NCBI RefSeq assembly: GCF_017353185.1
Contig: NZ_JAFMYV010000002.1
Span: forward strand, 558,001-622,000
Length of the DNA stretch: 64,000 nucleotides
Direction of reading: 5' to 3'
Source: Fibrella rubiginis
GTDB lineage: Bacteria; Bacteroidota; Bacteroidia; Cytophagales; Spirosomataceae
How positions within the stretch are numbered: position 1 is the first letter of the stretch; each line of letters opens with the position of its first letter. The notes under the pieces are model-generated. The model saw only the letters and a list, made by a program, of their open reading frames with translations, did no database searches and was not told the DNA's origin. Below are positions 51,951 to 60,243 of this stretch, in pieces. A program made the translations under genes and the position numbers.

Positions 51951-52046
51951 GTAATCGCTGTGCGACCGAACAGGCTAAGCCTAATTGACCGTCAAGCAGG
52001 GTTCTTCGTACTTTAGCGAAGCAATTCAATGACTGCCCTGATGTTC

Positions 52047-55000
52047 ATGAACAAACTACTACTTTCCTGCGGTATCCTGCTGGTAACTACGGGTGCTTTC
52101 GCCCAAAAAAAAGCCAAAAAAGCGCCCTTAACTACGCCTGTTGCATTGGCACCAACACCGGCTGCTGAGCGCATGGCCGGGGCCACACACCGGCGGCAAC
52201 TGGCAAAAACCTCACTGGTACAAAATCTGCCCGTCACGTCTATCGGGCCAACGGTGATGAGCGGCCGCGTGGTCGATCTGGCCGTTAACCCACTGAATGC
52301 CAACCAGTTTTATGTTGCTTATGCCAGTGGCGGGCTGTGGCGAACCGACAACAACGGTATGTCATTTACCCCCTTGTTTCAGCACGAAGCCGTTATGACG
52401 CTCGGTGCCCTGGCCGTAGACTGGAAAGGAGCCAACACCGATGAGCATACCGTTTGGCTGGGCACGGGCGAGGCCAACTCAAGCCGGTCGAGCTACGCCG
52501 GCATGGGTTGCTACAAAAGCACCGATGGCGGACGCACCTGGCAGCACCTGCCGGGGCTGGACGAAACCCACCACATCGGCAAAATTGCCCTGCACCCCTC
52601 CAACCCTAACGTGGCCTGGGTAGCCGCCGTTGGGCACCTCTACACCGACAACCCCGAACGCGGTCTCTACAAAACCACCGATGGCGGAACAACCTGGAGG
52701 CGAACACTTTACATCGACAATCAGACCGGCGCTATCGACGTAGACGTTGATCCAGCCAACCCGCAGGTGGTGTACGCCGCGATGTGGCACAAGGAGCGGA
52801 AGGCCTGGAATTTTGTGGAAAGTGGCGCTACCTCTGGCCTTTACAAAAGCACCGACGGCGGCGAAACCTGGAAAATCCTGTCGGGGGGGCAATCGGGTCT
52901 GCCGCAGGATGCCAAGACCGGTCGGATCGGCCTGAGTATCTTCCCCGGAAACACCCAGACGATGTATGTGATTCTGGATAATCAGAGCGCCCGGCCCGAC
53001 AAGAAAGAGGCAAAGGACGCTGTGGCTGATGCCCGCAAACTGACCAAAGACCGACTGCGGGTGATTTCGAAGGAAGAGTTTCTGAAATCGGAAGACTCCT
53101 TTATTGCCGATTATCTGGAAGAGCAGAATTTCCCCCAAAAGTACACGCCCAAAACACTCAAGGAACTGGTGCAGGCCGACAAGATCAAGCCGGTGGCCAT
53201 TCTGGAATATACCGACGATGCCAATTCGCGGCTCATCAACGCCGACGTGATCGGGGCCGAAGTGTATCGGTCAGACGACGGCGGCGCAACGTGGCGCAAG
53301 GTCAACGCCGACTTCTTAGACGGGCTGTACAACACCTACGGCTACTATTTTGGCAACGTATGGGTGGCCCCTGACAACGCCGACAAAATCGTGATTGCGG
53401 GAGTGCCGGTCATTGGCTCGACAGATGGCGGCAAGACCTATCGCAACATGGACGGCGGCAACGTGCATTCCGATCACCACGCGCTATGGATCAACCCGGC
53501 CAACAACAAGCATCAGATTCTGGGCAACGACGGGGGGATCAACATCACCTACGACAGCGGCAAAACCTGGTTTAAGGCCAATACGCCCGCCGTGGGACAG
53601 TTCTACGCCGTAGCCGTCGACATGGCCAAGCCGTATAACGTATACGGCGGTCTGCAGGATAACGGCGTTTGGACTGGCCCCAGCAACTACAAGGCAGACA
53701 ATGACTGGTACGCTTCCGGGAAGTACCCGTATAAGTCGATTATGGGTGGCGACGGGATGCAGGTGCAGGTAGACTGGCGCGACAATAACACGGTCTATAC
53801 TGGTTTTCAGTTCGGCAACTACTTCAGAGTCAACAGGAATACGGGCGAAACCAAGCGGCTGGTGGTACCGACGGAAGTTGGCGAGCCGCGCCTGCGCTGG
53901 AACTGGCAGGCCCCCATCCTGATCTCGCGGCACAACCAGGACGTGATCTATTTTGGCTCGAACCGGTTTCACCGCAGCCTGAATAAAGGCGACGAGTTCA
54001 AAACGCTGTCGGGCGATTTAACCGCCGCTGCCAACCGCAAGGACAACCGCGAAAGCGACGTTACCTACGGCACGCTGACCACCATCGACGAGTCACCGCT
54101 GCGGTTTGGATTGCTCTACGCGGGGTCGGACGATGGGCTGATTCATGTTTCGAAAGATGGCGGCAACACCTGGACACGCATTACCAATGGCCTGCCCGTC
54201 GAGCTGTGGGTGAGCCGGGTGTCGGCGTCGGCGCATCAGGAAGGCACGGTTTACGCGTCGCTTAACGGTTACCGGAACGACCATTTCAACGCCTACGTGT
54301 TCGTTTCGACAGACTACGGGCAGACCTGGAAACAGCTCGGTAACGGCCCCACCTCATCCCTGCCCGCCGAGCCGGTAAACGTGGTGCGCGAAGACCCCAA
54401 AAACCCGAATCTGCTCTACGTCGGTACCGACCATGGGCTGTACGTGTCGCTGGATAAAGGACAGACATTCATGCCGTTTGGCACAGGTTTGCCCGCCGTG
54501 GCCGTGCATGACGTGGTGGTGCATCCACGCGACAACGAGTTGCTGATTGGCACCCACGGGCGGTCATTATATACGGCCAACATAGAGCACCTGCAGCAGC
54601 TAACCGATTCCGTTCTGGCCAGGCCGCTGTATCTGTTCACCCTAAAACCAGTGACCGCCAGCACGCGTTGGGGTAAGCGAAGCAGCCCTTACGAAGACAT
54701 ACCAACCTACTCTCTGTCCCTTCCTTACGTAGCTAAGTCTTCCGGAAAAACTACGGCCACGATTCAGACAGAGAAGGGGCTGGTATTACGCACCCTGACC
54801 GACACCACCGAAGCGGGCCTGAACTACCTGGCGTTTGATTACAGCATTGACAGCAGCAGCCGGGCCTTGTACCAGACGCAGCTAAACGAGGCAAAAAAGA
54901 AAGACGACAAGGCGGCTGACCTGACTCCCGCCGATGATAAGAAATTGTATATCCAGCCCGGCAAATACAAGCTGACGCTAACTCAGCATGGACAATCCGT

Positions 55001-55115
55001 GAGCCGCGATCTGGAGATAAAAGCACCCGAAAAGCGCCCTCGTCGCCCCGTCACGTTTGCCTCACCCGATGAGTTTGAGCAATGGCGCGAAGAGCAGGAA
55101 GAGGAAGGCAAATAA
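52047..55115 (+). CDS. Large exported BNR/sortilin-type propeller protein
   Basis: This protein has 1022 residues from the ATG at 52047 (MNKLLLSCGILLVTTGAFAQ, a signal peptide); other ATGs lie 6 and 18 nt upstream. Multiple BNR/Asp-box repeats such as STDGGRTWQHL, TTDGGTTWRR, STDGGETWK, SDDGGATWRK and SKDGGNTWTR make two or more beta propellers through about residue 870. The rest is a coiled/charged C-terminal region (KKKDDKAADLTPADDKK). It belongs to the VPS10/sortilin-type group of glycosyl-hydrolase-like proteins, known widely in Bacteroidota without proven activity. A TACTTTAG string lies near 52010, before the start. The following sterol desaturase gene is 6 nt away. Confidence 0.88.
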   Translation: MNKLLLSCGILLVTTGAFAQKKAKKAPLTTPVALAPTPAAERMAGATHRRQLAKTSLVQNLPVTSIGPTVMSGRVVDLAVNPLNANQFYVAYASGGLWRTDNNGMSFTPLFQHEAVMTLGALAVDWKGANTDEHTVWLGTGEANSSRSSYAGMGCYKSTDGGRTWQHLPGLDETHHIGKIALHPSNPNVAWVAAVGHLYTDNPERGLYKTTDGGTTWRRTLYIDNQTGAIDVDVDPANPQVVYAAMWHKERKAWNFVESGATSGLYKSTDGGETWKILSGGQSGLPQDAKTGRIGLSIFPGNTQTMYVILDNQSARPDKKEAKDAVADARKLTKDRLRVISKEEFLKSEDSFIADYLEEQNFPQKYTPKTLKELVQADKIKPVAILEYTDDANSRLINADVIGAEVYRSDDGGATWRKVNADFLDGLYNTYGYYFGNVWVAPDNADKIVIAGVPVIGSTDGGKTYRNMDGGNVHSDHHALWINPANNKHQILGNDGGINITYDSGKTWFKANTPAVGQFYAVAVDMAKPYNVYGGLQDNGVWTGPSNYKADNDWYASGKYPYKSIMGGDGMQVQVDWRDNNTVYTGFQFGNYFRVNRNTGETKRLVVPTEVGEPRLRWNWQAPILISRHNQDVIYFGSNRFHRSLNKGDEFKTLSGDLTAAANRKDNRESDVTYGTLTTIDESPLRFGLLYAGSDDGLIHVSKDGGNTWTRITNGLPVELWVSRVSASAHQEGTVYASLNGYRNDHFNAYVFVSTDYGQTWKQLGNGPTSSLPAEPVNVVREDPKNPNLLYVGTDHGLYVSLDKGQTFMPFGTGLPAVAVHDVVVHPRDNELLIGTHGRSLYTANIEHLQQLTDSVLARPLYLFTLKPVTASTRWGKRSSPYEDIPTYSLSLPYVAKSSGKTTATIQTEKGLVLRTLTDTTEAGLNYLAFDYSIDSSSRALYQTQLNEAKKKDDKAADLTPADDKKLYIQPGKYKLTLTQHGQSVSRDLEIKAPEKRPRRPVTFASPDEFEQWREEQEEEGK

Positions 55116-55121
55116 GCGATC

Positions 55122-55946
55122 ATGCAATCACTACTCAAAACATATCCCGTTTGGGGCGGTATGGCCGTCTGGATGATTCACTTGCTGCGTTACCTCGTGG
55201 TAGCAGGCATCTTTTATGTCATCTACTATTACTGGCGGCGTAGTCGGCTGGCTTCCCAAAAAATACAGCCGCGTTTCCCCAAAAACGACGATCTGCGGCG
55301 CGAAATCGGCTATTCGGTGGCTACGACGGCCATTTTTGCGCTGGTGTCGGTAGCGCTGTTCGTCACGGGTATTCGTGATCATAACCTGATGTATGCCCAC
55401 TGGTCCGACTATGGCACCGCCTATGGGCTGTTCTCTTTTGGGGCACTGGTGGTCCTGCACGACACCTACTTTTACTGGACGCACCGGGCCATGCACCACC
55501 CCAGGCTGTTTAAAACCATGCACCTGGTGCATCACAAATCGACGAACCCGTCTCCCTGGGCAGCCTACGCCTTTCACCCGCTAGAGGCCGTTGTGGAGGC
55601 CCTGATTGTGCCGATTGCCTCATTTATTCTACCCCTGCACGGCTATACAATCATGGCCTTTCTGGTGTTTATGATGGTTTATAACGTATATGGGCACCTG
55701 GGCTGGGAATTATTTCCTGCCCACTGGAACCGCCACCGGCTGGGTCGCTGGCTCAATACATCCGTCAATCATAACCAGCACCACCAGTTTTTCCGGGGCA
55801 ACTACGGTCTTTACTTCCGCTTCTGGGACGAGTGGATGGACACTACCCGCCCCGACTACGATGCCACGTTCGAGCGCGTAACAACGCAATCCGTTCCGCA
55901 GAAACTGGACGCAGATTCAGCGTCAACGCTACAACCTACTCACTGA
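55122..55946 (+). CDS. Sterol desaturase family (fatty acid hydroxylase) membrane protein
   Basis: This 274-residue integral membrane protein has the histidine clusters of the family: HDTYFYWTHRAMHH, HLVHHKSTNPSPW and NHNQHHQFF. These bind a di-iron centre that hydroxylates or desaturates an alkyl chain. Four hydrophobic helices are visible. Substrates in the family include sterols, ceramides and beta-carotene; a carotenoid substrate would suit the carotenoid genes 1 kb further, but the proof is lacking. It begins 6 nt after the BNR gene, so may be co-transcribed with it. Confidence 0.92.
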   Translation: MQSLLKTYPVWGGMAVWMIHLLRYLVVAGIFYVIYYYWRRSRLASQKIQPRFPKNDDLRREIGYSVATTAIFALVSVALFVTGIRDHNLMYAHWSDYGTAYGLFSFGALVVLHDTYFYWTHRAMHHPRLFKTMHLVHHKSTNPSPWAAYAFHPLEAVVEALIVPIASFILPLHGYTIMAFLVFMMVYNVYGHLGWELFPAHWNRHRLGRWLNTSVNHNQHHQFFRGNYGLYFRFWDEWMDTTRPDYDATFERVTTQSVPQKLDADSASTLQPTH

Positions 55947-55952
55947 TAGCTA

Positions 55953-56423
55953 ATGGATGTCGGACTCATCGCCCTCTTCATCGCCACCCTCACGCTCATG
56001 GCATCCTTCGGCGGGGGGCTGTTTGACGTGCTGGTGAACGAAGAAAACCTGGTTCGGGGCTTTCCCGACAGCATTACCCACGTGCGGAACTACTGGAAAT
56101 ACCGCAATCCCGGCGATTTTTATAAAGTGCTCTCGCCTGTTTTTGGTTTGTCGGCCATTGCCGCCGTCGGCTGGTATTGGTCTGATCCTGTCGGGCGGCA
56201 GTGGTTGGTGCTGGGCGCCATCGGCTGCTTTGCGCTGACGCAGTTTATTACGGTGGTTTATTTCTTTCCGGGCAACAGGATTCTTCGCGAATCGCCTGTT
56301 GACGAGGCTGTTGCCATGATGCAACGCTCCCGAAAAACGCGGTTATACTGGGATTATTTTCGGCAATTTCTAACCCTGACAGGGTCAATCTTATTGCTGC
56401 TGGCTATTGCCAGACAGGGCTGA
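55953..56423 (+). CDS. DUF1772-like small membrane protein
   Basis: This 156-residue protein has four hydrophobic helices (LIALFIATLTLMASFGGGLF, VFGLSAIAAVGWYW, WLVLGAIGCFALTQFI, FLTLTGSILLLLAIA). The motif NYWKYRNPGDFY and the size fit the anthrone-oxygenase-like DUF1772 group, though the match is loose. It starts 6 nt after the sterol desaturase stop on the same strand, so it belongs to that unit. Its last 33 nt overlap the end of the convergent NUDIX gene. Confidence 0.7.
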   Translation: MDVGLIALFIATLTLMASFGGGLFDVLVNEENLVRGFPDSITHVRNYWKYRNPGDFYKVLSPVFGLSAIAAVGWYWSDPVGRQWLVLGAIGCFALTQFITVVYFFPGNRILRESPVDEAVAMMQRSRKTRLYWDYFRQFLTLTGSILLLLAIARQG

Positions 56424-57014
56424 TCGTGGCATCGTAGCCAGGTATTTCAGCAACGGGGCCAGGCATATGGCCTGCTTCATCTGGCCGGAATTGATGATTT
56501 CCCAGGCTTCGGCGGGCGATACCAGATGCACCGTGATCTCTTCAGTGTCTTCCAAGTCCTGCGCCTGAACCCGGTCAACGTCTATGGCCAGGAATGTGTA
56601 ATTTAGATTCGTATGCGTGCCCGTATTGGCCGATGCCGTCATGAACAGTTGCCATGTACCACCGCCAAAACCCGTTTCTTCGAGCAGTTCGCGTTGCGCT
56701 GTAGCCAGCAGATAAGCCTCGGAGCGGGGATCAACGCCGGGCGGTGGCGGGTCTACGGCACCGGCACAAAGCTCAAACAGGGTCTGCCCAACCCCGTGCC
56801 GATAGATTCGGATGAGCACCAGCTGCCCGGCCGTAGTAACGGCCACCACATTGATCCAGTCTGTATACTCAAACAGGTAATAATCAGGCATATAGCCACC
56901 CTTAGCCAGTCGCACGGCATCTTTGCGCACGGTGAGCCAGCGTTCTCTGTAAACGTAGTCTGACCCTTCTGTCTGCCAGGGAAGCGGGTCATCGGGATAT
57001 GATGGTGGGATCAT
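56391..57014 (-). CDS. NUDIX hydrolase
   Basis: This 207-residue protein has a NUDIX core with RELLEETGFGGG near residues 114-125; the upstream glutamate of the box is shifted by about one residue from the classical spacing. It likely hydrolyses a nucleoside diphosphate linked to another moiety. NVVAVTTAGQLVLIRIYRHG and the TANTGTHTNLNYTFLAID region resemble ADP-ribose pyrophosphatases. It overlaps the start of the Blh gene by 26 nt, so it is the last gene of the carotenoid unit, and its own 3' end overlaps the convergent gene. Confidence 0.88.
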   Translation of the reverse strand: MIPPSYPDDPLPWQTEGSDYVYRERWLTVRKDAVRLAKGGYMPDYYLFEYTDWINVVAVTTAGQLVLIRIYRHGVGQTLFELCAGAVDPPPPGVDPRSEAYLLATAQRELLEETGFGGGTWQLFMTASANTGTHTNLNYTFLAIDVDRVQAQDLEDTEEITVHLVSPAEAWEIINSGQMKQAICLAPLLKYLATMPRSALSGNSQQQ

Positions 57015-57969
57015 GGGGTTGAGTGCGGCTGTTCATGCCGTGCATCACGTTGAGGTGCGGCAGGGTGATAAGCGAGAGAAACAAAAACAACAACGGCAGC
57101 GGGTCCCAGGTTTGGGCATAGAGGTACCACCAGCTCCCTGTCAGCAGTAGTCCAAGCAGGGCAATGGCCGTAAACGGTAGTGACCGAAACCACACCTGCC
57201 GGGCCGACAGCGGGTTTTGGGGACGGTTTTTCAGGTAATGATAAATTGTCTGGAACGAACTCAACGCGTGCCAGCCCCCAAAATACAGGGCAAATGCCAC
57301 CAGCAGCGGCAAGGGCCAGGTCAGCAATAACAGGCAACCCAGCCGCACCAGACGCCTGCCGTCGACCAAACAGCGACGCGTCTGTTGAGCCAGCCCAAAC
57401 AGGCCGGCTATTGCGGCCAAACCACCACCCAGCCACAAAGCGGTATGGGCCACGCACCACGCCCAAACCTGCATAGGAGCCGGACTACCCTGGGTGAGAC
57501 GGGCCAGAATAGGCGTAACGTCGGTGGGGTGGGTTAGCAGCAAAAAAGACAGCACCCAATAACCCCACCCAAACCGCACTACCGTCCAGGGCAGGGTCAG
57601 AGGCACGTGTTCTATGTCGGTTTCGCCAAAATGCCAGGCCGAGATAAGCAGAAAAATTAACAGGCTGGCAGTGGGAAAAAAGTACCACAAAAGGCCATAC
57701 AAGCCCATGGTGAGCAGGTATTTGACCACAAAAGCCCCAATCGAGTAACCCCGGTTTGTGCGGCGGGCCGTTTCTTCATCAATTAAGTGGTCAATAGCGC
57801 CGTGGGGGATGCCAATGCCAAAGAGCAACAAAACAACCACCAACCACTGTGCCCATTGGGGCACATAGCCATTAGTTAGTTGCCATACAATCAGCAACAT
57901 ACCACACCCAATGCTCACGAGCGATGGCGTCTGAGCGATGCGGCGGGCCGTCCAGTTCAGTGCTTCCAT
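56989..57969 (-). CDS. blh: Brp/Blh family beta-carotene 15,15'-dioxygenase
   Basis: This 326-residue multi-helix membrane protein cleaves beta-carotene to two retinal molecules. Histidine motifs typical of the family are visible: GIGIPHGAIDHL, SAWHFGETDIEHV, FALYFGGWHALSSF and the C-terminal LPHLNVMHGM. These likely ligate iron. It overlaps the lycopene cyclase gene upstream by 13 nt and the NUDIX gene downstream by 26 nt, so the three are one translationally coupled unit. Retinal is normally used by a microbial rhodopsin, which is not in this window. Confidence 0.94.
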   Translation of the reverse strand: MEALNWTARRIAQTPSLVSIGCGMLLIVWQLTNGYVPQWAQWLVVVLLLFGIGIPHGAIDHLIDEETARRTNRGYSIGAFVVKYLLTMGLYGLLWYFFPTASLLIFLLISAWHFGETDIEHVPLTLPWTVVRFGWGYWVLSFLLLTHPTDVTPILARLTQGSPAPMQVWAWCVAHTALWLGGGLAAIAGLFGLAQQTRRCLVDGRRLVRLGCLLLLTWPLPLLVAFALYFGGWHALSSFQTIYHYLKNRPQNPLSARQVWFRSLPFTAIALLGLLLTGSWWYLYAQTWDPLPLLFLFLSLITLPHLNVMHGMNSRTQPHDPTIISR

Positions 57970-59099
57970 TGTTTAACCAACTGGCTTAAAAAGGGCACGT
58001 AAGGCAACCGGCTAATCATGCTGACCTCTGCAAGAAGGGATGACTCTTCGTCCAGAAACTGCAATATCTGCCGGAAGGATGTGTAGCGGTATAACCTCGA
58101 AAACACGTTTAGCCCCATACCCGGCTGCTCAGTAAGGATGCCCAGCAGCAGCCGGTCGTAGAAACGAAAACGCCCGGTGGTAATGGGCCAGTCGGCGGGT
58201 TGGGTATTGCCATACGCATTGGCCAGTTGGGTGCAGTCGTGACCAATGCGTCGGAATGCGTAGCCCGTGGTAGCTTTCACCATACCCGCCGCCGTTCCCA
58301 GCAGCATTTCGCCGGCAGGACCAAACCGGGTAAAGGGGTAGTCGGTCATGGGTATCTGACCCTGCTCCGTCGATTCCACACTAAACATCACGCCCGGATA
58401 GCGGCGGCTGATGTAATCGGCCAGCATATCGTCGTAACGAACGGTGGTATAGGCCATTGCTCTGGAAAAGGCCGTAATTTCGATGAGGGCCTCATTATCT
58501 GAAAAGGGCAGCACGTAAGCGAACTGAACAGCGTCCTGCTGGGGTACCCGGAAGTCCATCAGCGTGGCCACATGCTCGCGAAAAACGGGCGTTTCGGTGC
58601 GGACAAACCACCCGCGAAAATGTTGCGACAGGTTCCACCGGCCGGGCCGGACGGGGGTCTGATGGCGGCTGCTGAACACCTGTTTCGCCCAAAAAGTAGC
58701 GTCTTCAGTCACCAGCGTGAACTGCCTGTTCGCCTGGGTTAGCTCACGCACCTCGGCCTGCACCACCTGAATGTTGGGATTAGCGGGCAAAAATGTCTTC
58801 TCGAAATAGCGAAAGAACGCCTCACCCGCAATGTAGTGATAGGTGTAGGGTGCAATGGGTTGCGTTTGCCCAAAATCGGGCGACTGGAATTCGATATCCG
58901 TCCAGGACTTTGTCACCAGGTGTTGCAGGGGATGGTCATCGGTTCCCCAAAAGCACCACGAACGCTGAAGGGGAACACCATCGGAAAGCAACAGGACGCG
59001 CCACGATGACCAGGCCGGTTGCTGAGCCAGCTGATACAATAGCTGATATCCGGCACAGCCAGCGCCCACCACAGCAATATCGTAAGTAGTTTTTCTCAT
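57957..59099 (-). CDS. crtY: Lycopene beta-cyclase
   Basis: This 380-residue flavoprotein converts lycopene to beta-carotene. The dinucleotide-binding motif YDIAVVGAGCAGYQLLYQL lies at residues 6-24. The family strings WCFWGTDDHPLQHL, IPMTDYPFTRFGPAGEMLLGTAAGMVKATTGYAF, given as typical, and RLLLGIL follow. It is the first gene of the retinal unit, with blh overlapping its end by 13 nt. Together the two enzymes make retinal from lycopene; the earlier carotenoid genes (crtE, crtB, crtI) are elsewhere. Confidence 0.94.
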   Translation of the reverse strand: MRKTTYDIAVVGAGCAGYQLLYQLAQQPAWSSWRVLLLSDGVPLQRSWCFWGTDDHPLQHLVTKSWTDIEFQSPDFGQTQPIAPYTYHYIAGEAFFRYFEKTFLPANPNIQVVQAEVRELTQANRQFTLVTEDATFWAKQVFSSRHQTPVRPGRWNLSQHFRGWFVRTETPVFREHVATLMDFRVPQQDAVQFAYVLPFSDNEALIEITAFSRAMAYTTVRYDDMLADYISRRYPGVMFSVESTEQGQIPMTDYPFTRFGPAGEMLLGTAAGMVKATTGYAFRRIGHDCTQLANAYGNTQPADWPITTGRFRFYDRLLLGILTEQPGMGLNVFSRLYRYTSFRQILQFLDEESSLLAEVSMISRLPYVPFLSQLVKQWKH

Positions 59100-59185
59100 C
59101 TGTCACGGTGTCAGTAGCAAGCGTGAACTAGCACGTAAACACACCGCAGCCCAGAACTGTTTAACCTGTTTTATGTCAAAACAGC

Positions 59186-60091
59186 CTAAAAAACCAATAT
59201 TGCCTCTATTTCATTAACGTTCATTGTCGCATCCAGGCCAACAGGCAAAGCCAGATTTGGGCTAACATGGCCTACCGGCACGTTGAAAGCCATGGGATAA
59301 GTATAAGTAGCTACGGAATCGGCGATGATCTGCGCTGGTGTTTTGCCAAAAGGCAACGACGTATTGTCACGCATATCGGAGAAATTACCCACCAGCAGGC
59401 CGGCAAGATTGGCCAGTTTACCCGCCCGCCGTAGTTGGATCATCATTCTGTCGAGTGAAAAAAGCGTCTCGTCGATGTCTTCGATAAACAGCAGGTGCCC
59501 GTCCCAATCTACCTCCGACGACGTGCCCAACGTATGCAGCAGCAGGGAGAGATTGCCGCCCGCCAACGGTCCTGTAGCTTGGCCGTTTCGGTTTAGTTGA
59601 TGAGCCTTTACAGTATATGGGGGTACTTTTAAGCCAAAGAGCCACTGCCGGAGCGTTTCGATATCCTGCTCGATCTGCGGTAGCCGGAACCCACGGGGCA
59701 TGATGCCATGTAGCGTGGCCAGACCCAGCTGCTGACAATGGCTGAGCAGTACCGTGACATCGCTGAAACCCACAAGCCATTTCGGCTGGGTAAGCAACGG
59801 CGTAAAATCGACCAGTTCAATAAGTCGGTAGGAACCATACCCCCCGCGCGCCGCAAAGATGGCCTTGATGCTTGGCTCGTTGATGGCGTACTGAAGATCG
59901 GCGGCACGTTGGGCATCGGTACCCGCAAAACCACCCGCATGCAATTGCAGGGTCTCCCCTTCCCAGACCGTGAGTTGCCAGTCGTTCCTGATCACGTCGA
60001 AAGCGGCCTGTAAATCGTCATAAGCAAACGGGCTGGCCGGCGCCAAAATCGCCACCGTATCACCGGGGCGCAGAGAGGGGGGTGTGAGCAT
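59186..60091 (-). CDS. LD-carboxypeptidase (peptidase family S66)
   Basis: This 301-residue cytoplasmic enzyme removes D-Ala from cytoplasmic murein tetrapeptides in recycling. The nucleophile Ser lies in ARGGYGSYRLIELVDF, the Glu in LLFIEDIDETLFSLDRM, and the His in VPVGHVSPNLALPVG. The opening LRPGDTVAILAPASPF is typical. Hairpin element M lies upstream of its start. No co-transcribed gene is evident. Confidence 0.94.
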   Translation of the reverse strand: MLTPPSLRPGDTVAILAPASPFAYDDLQAAFDVIRNDWQLTVWEGETLQLHAGGFAGTDAQRAADLQYAINEPSIKAIFAARGGYGSYRLIELVDFTPLLTQPKWLVGFSDVTVLLSHCQQLGLATLHGIMPRGFRLPQIEQDIETLRQWLFGLKVPPYTVKAHQLNRNGQATGPLAGGNLSLLLHTLGTSSEVDWDGHLLFIEDIDETLFSLDRMMIQLRRAGKLANLAGLLVGNFSDMRDNTSLPFGKTPAQIIADSVATYTYPMAFNVPVGHVSPNLALPVGLDATMNVNEIEAILVF

Positions 60092-60107
60092 TATAAAAGG
60101 GATTTAC

Positions 60108-60240
60108 GAGCGGTCCGCCGCTGCGGTACGATTGACGAATTACGATTTTTGCTGACGCATCAACCTGCTGTAGAGCAAACTCTAGCGTCAGCAAAAATCG
60201 TAATTCGTCAATCGTAATTCGTAAATCGTAATTCGTACAT
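60108..60240. repeat. Heptad-stem hairpin element M
   Basis: The inner arms, 60127-60158 with 60185-60216, are perfect 32-nt complements with units ATTGACG, AATTACG, ATTTTTG and the head CTGACGC. The 26-nt loop equals that of element F except for one base (C for T). Beyond the inner stem the right side continues in 7-bp phase to about 60240, but the left side is broken by a GC-rich insertion (about 60112-60126) before ATTTACG-like sequence resumes. It ends 4 nt before the stop of the Kir channel gene. Confidence 0.88.
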
Positions 60241-60243
60241 CCT

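Noticed and set aside
1307..60240. CRISPR array or tandem-repeat locus as an explanation for the heptad sequences
   Set aside because: Units are 7 bp with no spacers, scattered singly between genes, always as inverted arms; no cas genes are present.
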